DNA of 64,000 nt from Macrococcus hajekii (GCF_004359505.1 NZ_SCWE01000002.1:186001-250000), one strand, 5' to 3'. Shown: positions 55,049 through 64,000, counted from the stretch's first letter. A program made the numbers and translations. Notes: a model not told the origin generated them from the sequence alone.

Positions 55049-55410
55049 TTGCGCCAGAATGTCTGACAATCTTTTTTATCTTGAATATTATAATCAATCA
55101 ATTCCTGCAGCAGTTCATAATGTACAGGTTCATCCCATTTAATACGGAATAACATGGCTGTCTGAGAATAACCCGCTGCCTGAATCTTATCTTTAAATTG
55201 CAGGAGTGTTTCCTTTTCAGGGGCAATCGCCATATGCTTTTTAGCGACACTGAAGCCAATAATAAAAGTGCCATGGTGCTGATACATAGGCTGATTCCAT
55301 TTCATAACAGGTTCAAGCTCAGCATAATTTAAGTGAATCCATTCAAATATTTCGAGCAAGCGTTCACGTTGAGTTACTGGCAGATCAGCTAAAAATGTAT
55401 CGAATTCCAC
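55045..55410 (-). CDS. DUF1801 (YdhG/Fra, frataxin-like) protein
   Basis: The 121-residue protein resembles the YdhG/Fra group. LEPVMKWNQPMYQHHGTFIIGFSVAKKHMAIAP is the conserved block, and the rest matches the DUF1801 fold. In B. subtilis the homologue acts as an iron chaperone for Fe-S and haem assembly. Start is GTG, seven bases after AAGGAGG. It follows ppk2 by about a dozen bases and probably shares its transcript. Confidence 0.75.
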   Translation of the reverse strand: MEFDTFLADLPVTQRERLLEIFEWIHLNYAELEPVMKWNQPMYQHHGTFIIGFSVAKKHMAIAPEKETLLQFKDKIQAAGYSQTAMLFRIKWDEPVHYELLQELIDYNIQDKKDCQTFWRK

Positions 55411-55422
55411 CCCAGGGCCTCC

Positions 55423-56289
55423 TTACTTCATTTCATTTTCTAATTTTTCTATATACTCTTGAAGTTTCTCTTTTTCTTCACCTGTTATCTCAGGAAATTG
55501 CGGATTAATCTCTTGTAAAACATTAATCATGATTTCTGATACAAGACTTCTTGCATACCATTCATCATCAGCCGGCAGAACATACCACGGACTATGCTCG
55601 GTTGAAGTCTGATTCAACATATCCTCAAATGCCTGTTGATATTGGTCCCAGTATTCACGTTCCTTCACATCATTGAATGAAAATTCCCAGTTTTTTTTAG
55701 GGTTTTTCATACGTTCGAGAAGACGATCACGCTGCTCACCTTTAGACATATTAAAAAAGAATTTAACGACATGGAAGCCATTTTCAGTCAGATATTTTTC
55801 GTAGTCATTAATCTGACGGTAACGTACATCCCATATTTCTTCTCTATTTTTATCATCTGGAATATGAACATCATCAATGAGATCATGTACACGGGTTACG
55901 ATAACTTCTTCATAATAAGAACGATTTAAAATCCCGATTTCACCGCGCGCAGGCAGTCCACCATGTAGACGCCACATATAATCATGTTTACTTTCCTCTT
56001 CTGACGGCTTTTTAAATGAAGTCGTTTTAAGACCTTGTGCGTTTAAATTTGAGAAGATATAACTGATTGTCTCATCTTTACCAGCCGCATCAAGGGCTTG
56101 AAGTACAACTAAAATTCCTTTCTTTTCTTCAGCATGCAATTTTAAATGTAAATCTTTCAGTGTATTTACCAGCTCTGGAATCTTAATTTCTCTTATATCA
56201 TCATTATGTTTCTTCATATCCTCTGAAGTCGGATATTGACTGAGGACAACTTGGGAATTAACAGGCACTTTATAGTTTTCAATATTCAT
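55423..56289 (-). CDS. Polyphosphate kinase 2 family protein
   Basis: PPK2 proteins use polyphosphate to phosphorylate nucleotides. The 288-residue protein has a Walker A-like VLQALDAAGKDE (near residue 70), LPARGEIGILNRSYYEEV with the lid/Walker B region and EINDYEKYL-like motifs. Class I and class III members cannot be told apart by eye. Two ATG codons are adjacent after AGGAGG; I use the second. It is followed by the frataxin-like gene. Confidence 0.88.
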   Translation of the reverse strand: MNIENYKVPVNSQVVLSQYPTSEDMKKHNDDIREIKIPELVNTLKDLHLKLHAEEKKGILVVLQALDAAGKDETISYIFSNLNAQGLKTTSFKKPSEEESKHDYMWRLHGGLPARGEIGILNRSYYEEVIVTRVHDLIDDVHIPDDKNREEIWDVRYRQINDYEKYLTENGFHVVKFFFNMSKGEQRDRLLERMKNPKKNWEFSFNDVKEREYWDQYQQAFEDMLNQTSTEHSPWYVLPADDEWYARSLVSEIMINVLQEINPQFPEITGEEKEKLQEYIEKLENEMK

Positions 56290-56381
56290 CATATAACCTC
56301 CTATTTTCGTATCTATTCCTACAAATTAATGTGACTAAACATTTTTGTTAAGCGTATGATAGTGATAAAGGAGTGATTAAT

Positions 56382-56810
56382 ATGACGAAGTTTACTGATA
56401 TCACAGCACCACAAAATTTTAAGATTTATGACAGTTGTCCGTTACTTAAACTGAAATTCGAATTTAACGCTCATTGTCGTATCTTTTTTACAGTTGATAA
56501 ATACAAAGACCTCAGTCATCATCATTATGCTTTCTATTTGACTGTGAGCAGCCCAATCAATCATATGGGCCTAGGAGTTGATTTTTTTGAAGTCGAAAAA
56601 ATATATACTACTTATCTTGCCCCAAAACTAAACGATCAGTTATTAAACCATACACTACCTGAAATGAATATGACTGCTGAAAATATTGCCTACTGGCTCT
56701 GGCAGCAATTCGAACAGTACTTACCCTCAGATGTTGACATCGAGACACTTGAGTTATTTGAAGCACCCACTCATTCTGTTATATTGAACCGGCAAATTAT
56801 GAACGAGTAA
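56382..56810 (+). CDS. 6-carboxytetrahydropterin synthase (QueD/PTPS)-like protein without the catalytic Cys
   Basis: The 142-residue protein aligns by eye with the PTPS/QueD fold: FNAH (first zinc His), LSHHHY (zinc HxH), GLGVDFFEVEKI, LNDQLLNHTLPE and MTAENIAYWLWQQ. QueD makes the queuosine precursor 6-carboxytetrahydropterin. The usual catalytic Cys four residues before the HxH motif is replaced (KDLSHHH), and no other Cys sits nearby, so activity is doubtful. AAGGAG precedes the ATG at 56382. No queC or queE is adjacent. Confidence 0.7.
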   Translation: MTKFTDITAPQNFKIYDSCPLLKLKFEFNAHCRIFFTVDKYKDLSHHHYAFYLTVSSPINHMGLGVDFFEVEKIYTTYLAPKLNDQLLNHTLPEMNMTAENIAYWLWQQFEQYLPSDVDIETLELFEAPTHSVILNRQIMNE

Positions 56811-58083
56811 GCAGGCGAATGACTTTAAAGTGCAGCAGAAATGCACCTAAGGCCATGATGAAAAGGGATAATATAGCAATACGGCTCGCAGTAGCACCAT
56901 AATCGCTTAGCAGCCATGTAATGGTTCCATATATAAAAGGACCCATGACGGCTGATAATTTACCACTCATAGAAAAAAGACCGAAAAATTGTCCTTCATG
57001 TTCTGCAGGTGATAACTCGATAATAAGTGTCCGTGAAATAACCCATATAGAACCCATTGCAATCCCGAACAGAATGGCACATAAATAAAACCACTCTTTC
57101 GGTAATGGTAAACTTGCAAGAATCAAGGCAATCATCAGTACAAGTGCTACCCATTGAAGCGCTTTTGCGGAGCCGATGTGCTTAGCAATATAACCAAATA
57201 TAAAAGCACCGACAACACTGAAGACTGTCGCAATCATAAAGATACCAATAAAAGCACTATTTGAAAATCCGACGACTGTTGTTGCATAGGGCTGCATCAT
57301 ACTGATAGCAGTAGCGAGGGCATCGTTCAGGAAAAAATAGACGATGAGAAAGATATAGATGGCCGGCTCTTTTTTAGCGAGTTTGAATGTCTGCCATACT
57401 TCCTTATAACCATTAGTTTTAATCTGCTGCTTCTTAATCTCCTTTTTATCATCTCTACCAAATATAAAAATGGGGATGCTGAATAACAGGAACATAACTG
57501 CAGTCGGTATAAAGGTATCGGCCGCATGTTTAGTTCCGACGAGCCACATAACGCTGAGTACTCCGACCAAAGTACCGAGGTATCCAAGGGCAACACCAAA
57601 ACCAGAGATAACAGAATGATCCTCTTTCGGTGCGAGGCTGCTCATCATTGCATCATAGAAAACGAGACTTGAGTTATAAGTAAATTTCGCAATCGTAAAA
57701 AGGAGAATAATCAGCAGGAATGACAACGGCAGCCCAAATAATGTCTGTTCCATACTAATTTGATTCAAATAACCCATTAGAAATGTACAGCTAAAGACTA
57801 TAAGACTGAAAATAATAATCCATTTCTTTTTCTTGTGGGTGCGATCGATGTAAACGCCGTACAACGGACTCAGTAAAATAAGAAAGAAAGCAGCTATACT
57901 GGCCGAATAGGCAATCCACGTCGAAGCAATCTGTTCCTGTACAGGGTCAGTACCGAGTTGTTCAGTGACAAACTGCGGAAAAAATAAAGTGATGATATTC
58001 GCACTGAAGATGGTGTTACTGAAGTCATAGAGTGCCCAACTAAGTACAGGCACTGAGAGCAATAATTTTATATCTCGTTTCAT
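56797..58083 (-). CDS. MFS transporter, UMF1/Atg22-type
   Basis: The 428-residue protein has about 12 helices and begins with LSWALYDFSNTIFSANIITLFFPQF, the signature of the UMF1 (Atg22-like) major facilitator group. Other family blocks are SPLYGVYIDRTHKKK and FVISRTLIIELSPAEHEGQFFGLF. Substrates are unknown, though eukaryotic Atg22 exports amino acids. AAAGGAG precedes the ATG. It converges with the QueD-like gene, overlapping its 3' end. Confidence 0.82.
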   Translation of the reverse strand: MKRDIKLLLSVPVLSWALYDFSNTIFSANIITLFFPQFVTEQLGTDPVQEQIASTWIAYSASIAAFFLILLSPLYGVYIDRTHKKKKWIIIFSLIVFSCTFLMGYLNQISMEQTLFGLPLSFLLIILLFTIAKFTYNSSLVFYDAMMSSLAPKEDHSVISGFGVALGYLGTLVGVLSVMWLVGTKHAADTFIPTAVMFLLFSIPIFIFGRDDKKEIKKQQIKTNGYKEVWQTFKLAKKEPAIYIFLIVYFFLNDALATAISMMQPYATTVVGFSNSAFIGIFMIATVFSVVGAFIFGYIAKHIGSAKALQWVALVLMIALILASLPLPKEWFYLCAILFGIAMGSIWVISRTLIIELSPAEHEGQFFGLFSMSGKLSAVMGPFIYGTITWLLSDYGATASRIAILSLFIMALGAFLLHFKVIRLLTRS

Positions 58084-58166
58084 AAAGGCTCCTTTTACAC
58101 CATACTAGAATCTCTTTTATTATAATGGATTGCATAAAAAAATAAAGCTGTTTCCTAAGAAACAAC

Positions 58167-60038
58167 TTAATATCTCATACAATATTCCTGCAGTTCATCC
58201 AGCATTCCTCTTAAATAGTCAGCTTGCGGTAAGGATGGCAGCTCTATAATATCCAGTGACTGCTGATACTCTATCTGTTTCGCTATATGGCTGAAGGCCA
58301 GCATATAATCGCTCAGTATCTCCTGGTCAAGCGGTTCAAGCGGTTCTTCTTTCAGACGATTTAGCGTAAAACTAATCTGTTCTAGTAAGGTGATGACTGG
58401 ATAGTAAGCAGCAATCTTGTTTTGATCTGCTGAAAGCTCTCCAGATGCCTGTGTATAGGTGAGACGACTGTTGAAAATCTGCTGATTAAGTGGAAATGAC
58501 CGTTCTTTTAAATACGCATCATCAGTCATCGTGAAAAGATCATGGAACGCTACCGCTTCCTGACGAACAAGGGCCGCTAACATACCAGGCAGGCGGGAAC
58601 TTGCCGTCACACGTCCTAAAATCAATGTGCCGATTACAGCGATGACTACACCGAGCATAACGTCAGTAATCCTTAAATATGCAAAACTTTGTGAGAGGTG
58701 CCCCGCTGCTACTGATGACATCAGCAAGACTTGAATCGTTATAAATATCATGGCGAGTGAATAATTAGAGGCCACAATCATCTCTGTAATGCCCCCTGTC
58801 AGTGCAATAACAATGAGTATAACGAGAGGACTCGGTTCTAATGGAATGACGAGTAACATAATTGCAAGACCGATTAAAGTACCAATTACCCGCGCTCCTG
58901 CCCGCTGCATACTAGATACTGTATGAATACCCAGCATAACGGTATGTGTGGATAACGCGACCCAGTAAGGACGTTCAATATGGAATAAGAGCGCAATAGT
59001 AATAGCTGTTGTCATAATCACGGCATATTTAATCGTCATGACAAATACCATAGACTCTGGCGTTAAATTCTCAATTAACCGTTTAAAATAGCTGGTGCCA
59101 CGTGAACGCATTTTATATGAGACTTGTTCTGGTGGTGCATTAAGAAATTCTTCTGTTCTGAATAGAGCAGCAAAAAGGGATTCGTAGCGCTCATCTGCAT
59201 CTACTGCTGCGTGCCATGGCGCTTGTTTCTGTCCTTCAATGTTACTGCTGATATAGTGCAGCATCTCTATAAATGACTTCGGCAAATGTTGATGACCTCG
59301 TGCATGAAGTTCGAGTAATTCTGCAAAGATGACTTGTGCCATCTCATGGAGAAGAAGTCTTCTCTCATAATGGGATTGATTGAATTTGAGTCCTACATCT
59401 GCACTTTTTAACGTACCTGTACTGGCTGTGAACGTCTGCAGTGCTAGATGGCTCTGCTTTTTAAATGCTTCTGAATCATCAAAAGCAGTAGATAATCTTA
59501 TCAAAGTTCTGAAGTCGTCGATGACGGCCTGCTGCTGTGTTCTATTTTTAAATAGCAGTGCCTCCAGATAAACCAGTATCACACACAATAAGCCGCCCAG
59601 CATAACAAGTGCCCCTCTCCATAGAGCAGCCTCAGGGTGAAACGGCATATAAGAAGCAAGTCCAAACGCAACTATAAAGAATGTGGAAGACGGTCCCTTT
59701 ACCCCTAGTGCTGTGAAGACATAAAAAGGAATAACTGAAAACCCGATTAGTAAAATTGCATACAGCAAAGCGTGGTGACCCGTTAAAGAACCCATTATCA
59801 TCGCTAGTGCCAAGGTTGCACTGACTAGTAATGACGTCCTGATTTTAGCAGCAAGTGGACCACCAAATAGATAGATATGTGCGAGCGTCCCCATTGATAC
59901 AAGCAATCCTGATTGTAAGTCTCCAAAAATATAGAAGATAAATAAAGCCATAAAAATAAGCAGCCCTTGTCTGATGCCTTTGGGGACATCGATTTTGGCT
60001 GCATCTATCATCAGTAATGATTGATAATAAGCTTTCAT
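58167..60038 (-). CDS. FUSC family (YccS/aromatic-acid exporter-like) membrane protein
   Basis: The 623-residue protein has two blocks of about six helices (residues 25-165 and 340-490) separated by a soluble domain, and a soluble C-terminus, the FUSC/ArAE layout. The second block contains HTVMLGIHTVSSMQRAGARVIGT. Relatives such as AaeB export aromatic carboxylates. GGAAGGTGG lies before the chosen ATG. It is downstream of the YdeI-like gene on the same strand but after its terminator. No membrane-fusion partner is adjacent. Confidence 0.75.
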   Translation of the reverse strand: MKAYYQSLLMIDAAKIDVPKGIRQGLLIFMALFIFYIFGDLQSGLLVSMGTLAHIYLFGGPLAAKIRTSLLVSATLALAMIMGSLTGHHALLYAILLIGFSVIPFYVFTALGVKGPSSTFFIVAFGLASYMPFHPEAALWRGALVMLGGLLCVILVYLEALLFKNRTQQQAVIDDFRTLIRLSTAFDDSEAFKKQSHLALQTFTASTGTLKSADVGLKFNQSHYERRLLLHEMAQVIFAELLELHARGHQHLPKSFIEMLHYISSNIEGQKQAPWHAAVDADERYESLFAALFRTEEFLNAPPEQVSYKMRSRGTSYFKRLIENLTPESMVFVMTIKYAVIMTTAITIALLFHIERPYWVALSTHTVMLGIHTVSSMQRAGARVIGTLIGLAIMLLVIPLEPSPLVILIVIALTGGITEMIVASNYSLAMIFITIQVLLMSSVAAGHLSQSFAYLRITDVMLGVVIAVIGTLILGRVTASSRLPGMLAALVRQEAVAFHDLFTMTDDAYLKERSFPLNQQIFNSRLTYTQASGELSADQNKIAAYYPVITLLEQISFTLNRLKEEPLEPLDQEILSDYMLAFSHIAKQIEYQQSLDIIELPSLPQADYLRGMLDELQEYCMRY

Positions 60039-60055
60039 GATACTTCCACCTTCCC

Positions 60056-60090
60056 ACAAAAAAGCCACACAAATAAATTTGTGAGGCTTC
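60056..60090 (-). terminator. Terminator between the YdeI-like gene and the FUSC gene
   Basis: GAAGCCTCACAAA and TTTGTGTGGCTT pair on the minus strand around four bases with a T run after. It ends the YdeI-like transcript and reaches into the FUSC ribosome-binding region. Confidence 0.65.
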
Positions 60091-60144
60091 TATCTTTTAC
60101 TATTAAGCATAGACCTGTATCCATCTTTTTTCAACTCTATTGCT

Positions 60145-60735
60145 TTAATCATTCATCCCTTTACCCTGCAAAATCGCGTCTATATACTTCTCAACTCGTG
60201 CAGTTCTCGTTTTGCTCTGTTTGGCCTGCCCAATATGAAGAAGATAAGCACGCTGCCTGCCAGGTGTCAGTGCTGTAAATGCATCTTCCAGACCTTCTAC
60301 CTCATTAAATTTCACCTGCAGCTCTTCCGGTATTTCATAATCATCATGCTTTTTCTTTACAACTCTTTTTCCCGACTTCTCTACTTCAATAGCACCTTTG
60401 ATATAAGCATGAATTAAAGCAGTTCTAGTATGAATATCTTCAATATCCTTAAAACGCAGTTGTCTGGCCGCTTGAACATTTTCAGTCTGCCGGACTAATT
60501 GCTGCTGATCGTCTACCAGCAAGGCACCTTTATGAAACAACAAAGCGATATAATCTTTAAAAGAATGAATCAACACGACATTTTTACCATTCAGCGTGTA
60601 GCAGGGATGCATCCATTTAAAATCTTCATCAAGCTCAGTCTGTAGAATGATCGACCTCAGCGCTTTATATTCTTCTTGCCATGTTCGGACCTGATCTATG
60701 AAGGCATCAACTTTGATATGGGTCTTTTCCGCCAT
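60145..60735 (-). CDS. YdeI/OmpD-associated family protein (DUF1801 + OmdA)
   Basis: The 196-residue protein joins an N-terminal DUF1801 domain (KWMHPCYTLNGKNVVLIHSFKDYIALLFHKGALL) to a C-terminal OmdA-type helical segment (LTPGRQRAYLLHIGQAKQSKTRTARVEKYIDAIL), as in bacterial YdeI. The biochemical role is unknown; YdeI relatives appear in envelope and peptide-resistance studies. AGGAGAA precedes the ATG. It is separated by a terminator from the FUSC gene below. Confidence 0.8.
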   Translation of the reverse strand: MAEKTHIKVDAFIDQVRTWQEEYKALRSIILQTELDEDFKWMHPCYTLNGKNVVLIHSFKDYIALLFHKGALLVDDQQQLVRQTENVQAARQLRFKDIEDIHTRTALIHAYIKGAIEVEKSGKRVVKKKHDDYEIPEELQVKFNEVEGLEDAFTALTPGRQRAYLLHIGQAKQSKTRTARVEKYIDAILQGKGMND

Positions 60736-60818
60736 CTATATTCTCCTGTTTTATATTATTGTCTTAATATTCACACTATATTATACTGAATGCTACACTT
60801 GAAAGCGAGGTTATTCTG

Positions 60819-61814
60819 ATGACTAAGATTATAATGTTCAATACAAGAGAAGAAGAAAGAACAGCTGCAAATGAATGGGCGGTTCGTCATAATATTGACT
60901 TAACACTTTCGACAGAAACACTGAACTTGAATCACCTTGAACGATTGAAGAATTATCAGGGAATATCCACTTCACAGACTACCCCCATTGATCCAGCCAT
61001 CTATCCTGCCCTGGAAAAACTGGGTATCAGACAGATCGCCCAGCGAAGTGCCGGATTTGATATGTTCGACCTTAAGCTGGCTAATAAACACCATCTCATT
61101 ATCTCCAATGTTCCAAGTTACTCCCCAAACTCCATCGCTGAATTTGCTGTCACTACTGCACTACAGCTAGTCAGAAAAACAGCTCAGATTGAAAAAAATA
61201 TTCAAAATTATGATTTCAGATGGAATCCCGCTCTTATGTCACGCAGCATTAAAGATCTGACAGTCGCAGTAATTGGTGCCGGCCGTATCGGACAACATAC
61301 AGCAAGGATTTTTAATGGCTTCGGCAGCAAAGTTATCGCCTATGATCCTGTCCAGAATGAAGAACTGACCCGCTTTGTAGAGTACAAAGATTCACTTGAA
61401 GAAGCAGTCCAAACAGCTGATATTGTTTCCGTTCATATTCCACTGACTGCTGAAAATCATCATCTATTCAATGAAAAACTATTCACTCAGTTTAAGAAGG
61501 GGTCCCTCTTTATCAACGCCGCGCGTGGAGGAATTGTTAATACTCACGCATTATTAGCTGCTGTTAATCAAGGGCATCTCGCAGGAGCAGCACTCGATAC
61601 TTATGAAAATGAGGGCGATTATTTCAAAAATGATTTCCGCAAAGAAGTGATTCAAGATGAGATGCTTAAGGAACTCATCCGACATGACAAAATTATTATC
61701 ACGCCTCATATCGCTTTCTTCACCGATGTCGCTGTCCAGAATCTTGTTGAAGGTGGCCTGGACTCAGTTCTACAAGTCATCAACACAGGTACATGTGATA
61801 ATAGAGTCAACTAA
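60819..61814 (+). CDS. ddh: D-lactate dehydrogenase (D-2-hydroxyacid dehydrogenase)
   Basis: This NAD-dependent enzyme interconverts pyruvate and D-lactate. The 331-residue protein has the NAD loop VIGAGRIGQHTA, catalytic-Arg block INAARGGIVNTHAL, Glu-containing GAALDTYENEG and the catalytic His in IITPHIAFFTD. Early residues QRSAGFDMFDLKLA match the D-LDH substrate domain. GCGAGG precedes the ATG. With ldh at 2-3 kb, the window holds genes for both lactate isomers. A terminator follows. Confidence 0.92.
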   Translation: MTKIIMFNTREEERTAANEWAVRHNIDLTLSTETLNLNHLERLKNYQGISTSQTTPIDPAIYPALEKLGIRQIAQRSAGFDMFDLKLANKHHLIISNVPSYSPNSIAEFAVTTALQLVRKTAQIEKNIQNYDFRWNPALMSRSIKDLTVAVIGAGRIGQHTARIFNGFGSKVIAYDPVQNEELTRFVEYKDSLEEAVQTADIVSVHIPLTAENHHLFNEKLFTQFKKGSLFINAARGGIVNTHALLAAVNQGHLAGAALDTYENEGDYFKNDFRKEVIQDEMLKELIRHDKIIITPHIAFFTDVAVQNLVEGGLDSVLQVINTGTCDNRVN

Positions 61815-61844
61815 AAAAGCCGATCGATTAAGATCGGCTTTTTC
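61813..61844 (+). terminator. Terminator after ddh
   Basis: A GCCGATC stem with AT-rich extension pairs around a short loop and is followed by TTTTT. It abuts the 3' end of the convergent gene. Confidence 0.8.
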
Positions 61845-62378
61845 TTATTCTTCTATTTGCTTAATAAATGCTTCTACAGACTCACTGTTCGCCCAGTCAT
61901 CTATAAACATTGAATCAAGGTGTGTAAGAATCGCACCATCGACAAGCAGATATTCACCGTCTTCAGAATTTAATCCTGCTCTTACGACTTGCTTTCCTTG
62001 CTTCGTATAATAATCAGTAATCGCTGCTGCAGCTTCATCTCTTGTCTCGATATATGATTTTACTTCGCTATTTTCAACCATATAAGCGTCTACCTTTGTA
62101 GCACCTTCAACCATGCCATTTATCTGAGGAATAATAGGCACTTCAAACCAGTTAATCAGAATAGACTCTGTACTATCAAAACTATAGCGTGTAAGTGGAT
62201 AACGACTACTTTCAAAGTTAACTTCAGTATAACCACTTAATTGTTCGCCTTCCAGATAATAAGTATCATCTTCAACTGTCACTGGTAATGACTTCAACCA
62301 ATTCTTAATTTGTTCTTCATTTTCAAATAAACCAACATCTACAATCAGTTCACTCTGCAAAAATTGTAATAGTAACAT
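61845..62378 (-). CDS. Protein of unknown function, 177 residues
   Basis: I do not recognise this family. The protein is acidic and soluble: the first residues (MLLLQFLQSELIVDVG) are hydrophobic but too short and acidic-flanked for a classic signal. It contains paired beta-like stretches (GYTEVNFESSRYPLTRYSF, DGEYLLVDGAIL) and ends in an acidic helix. GGAGG precedes the ATG. It lies downstream of ahpF on the same strand, beyond the ahpF terminator, and is convergent with ddh. Confidence 0.6.
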   Translation of the reverse strand: MLLLQFLQSELIVDVGLFENEEQIKNWLKSLPVTVEDDTYYLEGEQLSGYTEVNFESSRYPLTRYSFDSTESILINWFEVPIIPQINGMVEGATKVDAYMVENSEVKSYIETRDEAAAAITDYYTKQGKQVVRAGLNSEDGEYLLVDGAILTHLDSMFIDDWANSESVEAFIKQIEE

Positions 62379-62461
62379 GAAGTATCCTCCTAATAATGTT
62401 CAAATATTATTTTCACGCTTATTATACGTAGAAAAGACAAGAATTGCACATCATGACAAAT

Positions 62462-62497
62462 AAAAGTCTCTATTCCCTCGGAAATAGAGACTTTTTA
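62462..62497 (-). terminator. Terminator after ahpF
   Basis: AAAAGTCTCTATT and its complement pair around 8 bases with T residues after on the minus strand. It directly follows the ahpF stop. Confidence 0.8.
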
Positions 62498-64000
62498 TTA
62501 ATGACGAATTAAGTAGTCAAATGCACTAAGCGCCGCTGTTGCACCTGAACCCATTGAGATGATGATTTGTTTGAATGTCTGATCTGTACAGTCACCTGCT
62601 GCAAAGATGCCTGGTACATTAGTTGCACCGTTACGGTCTACGATAATTTCGCCGCGTTCATTACGTGCGACTTTATCTCCCACAAACTCAGTATTTGGTA
62701 CTAAACCAATCTGTACAAATACGCCTTCTAAATCAATTGATTTTTCTTCGCCTGTGTGACGCTCTGTATATGTCAGTTTATTTAATTTATCTGTACCTGT
62801 TAACTCTTTAGTTGCTGCTTGTGTAATGATTTCTGAGTTAGGCAGTGATGCAAGACGTTCCTGCAGTACTGCATCGGCTCTTAATGACTCACCGAATTCA
62901 AGCAATGTGACATGCTCAGTGATACCCGCTAAATCAATTGCTGCTTCGACACCTGAGTTACCGCCGCCGACTACAGCGACACGTTTACCTTCAAAGAGAG
63001 GACCGTCACAGTGTGGACAGTATGCGACACCTTTATTTTTATACTCTTCTTCACCAGGTACATTCATATTACGCCATTTAGCACCTGTACCGATAATTAA
63101 TGTTTTAGATGTCAGTTTTGCACCATTTTCCAGTTCAACTTCAACGATATCATTGACTTTGTTGACATCAGATACACGGACTGCTGTCATAACGTCAATC
63201 TCGTAGTCACGGATATGTTCAGCAAGATTTTGAGATAGTGCAGGTCCTGTTGTTTCCTTAATACCGATCAAGTTCTCAATTGCTGCTGTATCGTTCACCT
63301 GTCCGCCAATACGTTCAGCGACCATACCCGTACGTAAGCCTTTCCGCGCTGCATATATCGCTGCTGCTGCACTTGCAGGCCCACCACCGATAACAAGTAC
63401 TTCGAATTCTTCTTTGGCATTTAATTCTTCTGTATCAAGACCGCCGCCGACTTGCGCAACGATTTCATCGACTGTCATACGACCGCTGCCGAACTCTTCA
63501 CCATTCAGCATAATAGTTGGCACAGCCATAATATCCTTTGATTCTTCACGGAATACGGCACCATCTATCATTGTGTGCGTAATATTCGGATTAACCACTG
63601 ACATTAAGTTGAGTGCCTGCACAACATCAGGACATTTCGTACATGTCAGACTGATATAAGTCTCAAAATGTAAAGGTTGGTCAAGTTTACTAATTTGATC
63701 AAGTGTAGATTGTTCTTCTTTTGGCGCACGTCCACTCACCTGGAGAAGTGCAAGCACAAATGATGTGAACTCATGACCAAGAGGAACACCCGCAAACGTA
63801 ATTCTCGCCTCTTCCTCAGGACGTGATAATGTAAAACTTGGTGTACGTTTTAATGAAGCTTCTTTTAAAATGATGTGAGATGACATTTCTTCTACTTCAT
63901 TTAATAATTCCATCATATCTTTTGAAGCTTTATCATCGTCTGTACTTGCAGTGATAACGACATCACCTTCTAACAGTTGTAAGTACTGACCTAATTGCTT
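62498..64000 (-). CDS. ahpF: Alkyl hydroperoxide reductase subunit F (5' end outside window)
   Basis: AhpF is an NADH:disulfide flavoprotein that recharges the peroxiredoxin AhpC. The frame is open past the right edge, and the residues before the first internal ATG (QLGQYLQLLEGDVVITAS) match the AhpF N-terminus, so only a few codons are missing. The N-terminal thioredoxin-like redox site is TCTKCPD, the FAD motif is VIGGGPASAAAAIYAARKG, the C-terminal redox pair is CPHC and the end is GIFAAGDCTDQ. At least 500 of about 507 residues are present. ahpC should lie immediately beyond the window. Confidence 0.95.
   Translation of the reverse strand, partial: KQLGQYLQLLEGDVVITASTDDDKASKDMMELLNEVEEMSSHIILKEASLKRTPSFTLSRPEEEARITFAGVPLGHEFTSFVLALLQVSGRAPKEEQSTLDQISKLDQPLHFETYISLTCTKCPDVVQALNLMSVVNPNITHTMIDGAVFREESKDIMAVPTIMLNGEEFGSGRMTVDEIVAQVGGGLDTEELNAKEEFEVLVIGGGPASAAAAIYAARKGLRTGMVAERIGGQVNDTAAIENLIGIKETTGPALSQNLAEHIRDYEIDVMTAVRVSDVNKVNDIVEVELENGAKLTSKTLIIGTGAKWRNMNVPGEEEYKNKGVAYCPHCDGPLFEGKRVAVVGGGNSGVEAAIDLAGITEHVTLLEFGESLRADAVLQERLASLPNSEIITQAATKELTGTDKLNKLTYTERHTGEEKSIDLEGVFVQIGLVPNTEFVGDKVARNERGEIIVDRNGATNVPGIFAAGDCTDQTFKQIIISMGSGATAALSAFDYLIRH

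Overview
The window reads as a chromosomal segment of a low-GC Gram-positive bacterium of the family Staphylococcaceae. The evidence is a set of staphylococcal-type genes and gene orders recognised from the translated proteins: narGHJI-nreABC with narT and a complete molybdenum-cofactor cluster, a crtOPQMN-type C30 carotenoid operon, a FhuD2-like siderophore lipoprotein, PBP4, an OatA remnant and AhpF. The carotenoid operon contains an inserted fni gene, the catalase is a large KatE-like enzyme, and modA-modB has no modC. These differ from Staphylococcus aureus and suggest a relative such as Macrococcus/Macrococcoides or Mammaliicoccus; the genus is inference. I see no tRNA, rRNA, CRISPR array, insertion sequence or prophage. 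Genes are dense and most units are closed by strong hairpin terminators.

Layout. 1-11.3 kb: end of a thioredoxin-reductase-like gene, nagB-yitT, L-lactate dehydrogenase preceded by a 26-codon very basic mini-ORF and a terminator, nupC, pbp4, an M50-like membrane protease, succinate-semialdehyde dehydrogenase, a MarR-MFS pair and a fatty acid desaturase. 11.5-28.9 kb: a respiratory nitrate island: moaA-mobA-moaD-moaE-mobB-moeA, divergent moaC, moaB-moeB-narT, a hemerythrin gene joined to nreC-nreB-nreA, narI-J-H-G and divergent fdhD. Both narG and narT have a GC-rich palindrome (candidate NreC site) upstream of a Rex-like site. 28.9-39.3 kb: GNAT, bioY with a BirA-type operator, a fhuD2-like gene with a Fur box, acyl-CoA dehydrogenase, zinc alcohol dehydrogenase, modA-modB, a stress SDR, deoD, and a DedA-sulfide:quinone reductase pair.

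39.4-64 kb: a protein of unknown function, catalase with a good SigB promoter, a yybP-ykoY manganese riboswitch driving terC, a TetR-type regulator whose only plausible full-length start is ATT, an oatA gene interrupted by two in-frame TAA codons, a stress flavoprotein, the carotenoid operon crtO-fni-crtN-crtM-crtP-crtQ, divergent selO, a frataxin-like protein, PPK2, a QueD-like protein without the usual cysteine, UMF1-type MFS and FUSC transporters, a YdeI-family protein, D-lactate dehydrogenase, an unknown protein and ahpF running off the right edge.

How it fits together: the nitrate island makes the molybdenum cofactor, imports nitrate, reduces it and senses oxygen/nitrate through NreABC. 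Fermentative L- and D-lactate dehydrogenases, catalase, AhpF, the carotenoid and SelO form a redox/oxidative-stress background. No gene cluster here looks like a wholly new system. The items most worth testing are the mini-ORF/terminator leader of ldh, the ATT-start regulator, the doubly interrupted oatA, the modC-less molybdate transporter, the hemerythrin-NreABC linkage and the DedA-SQR pair.
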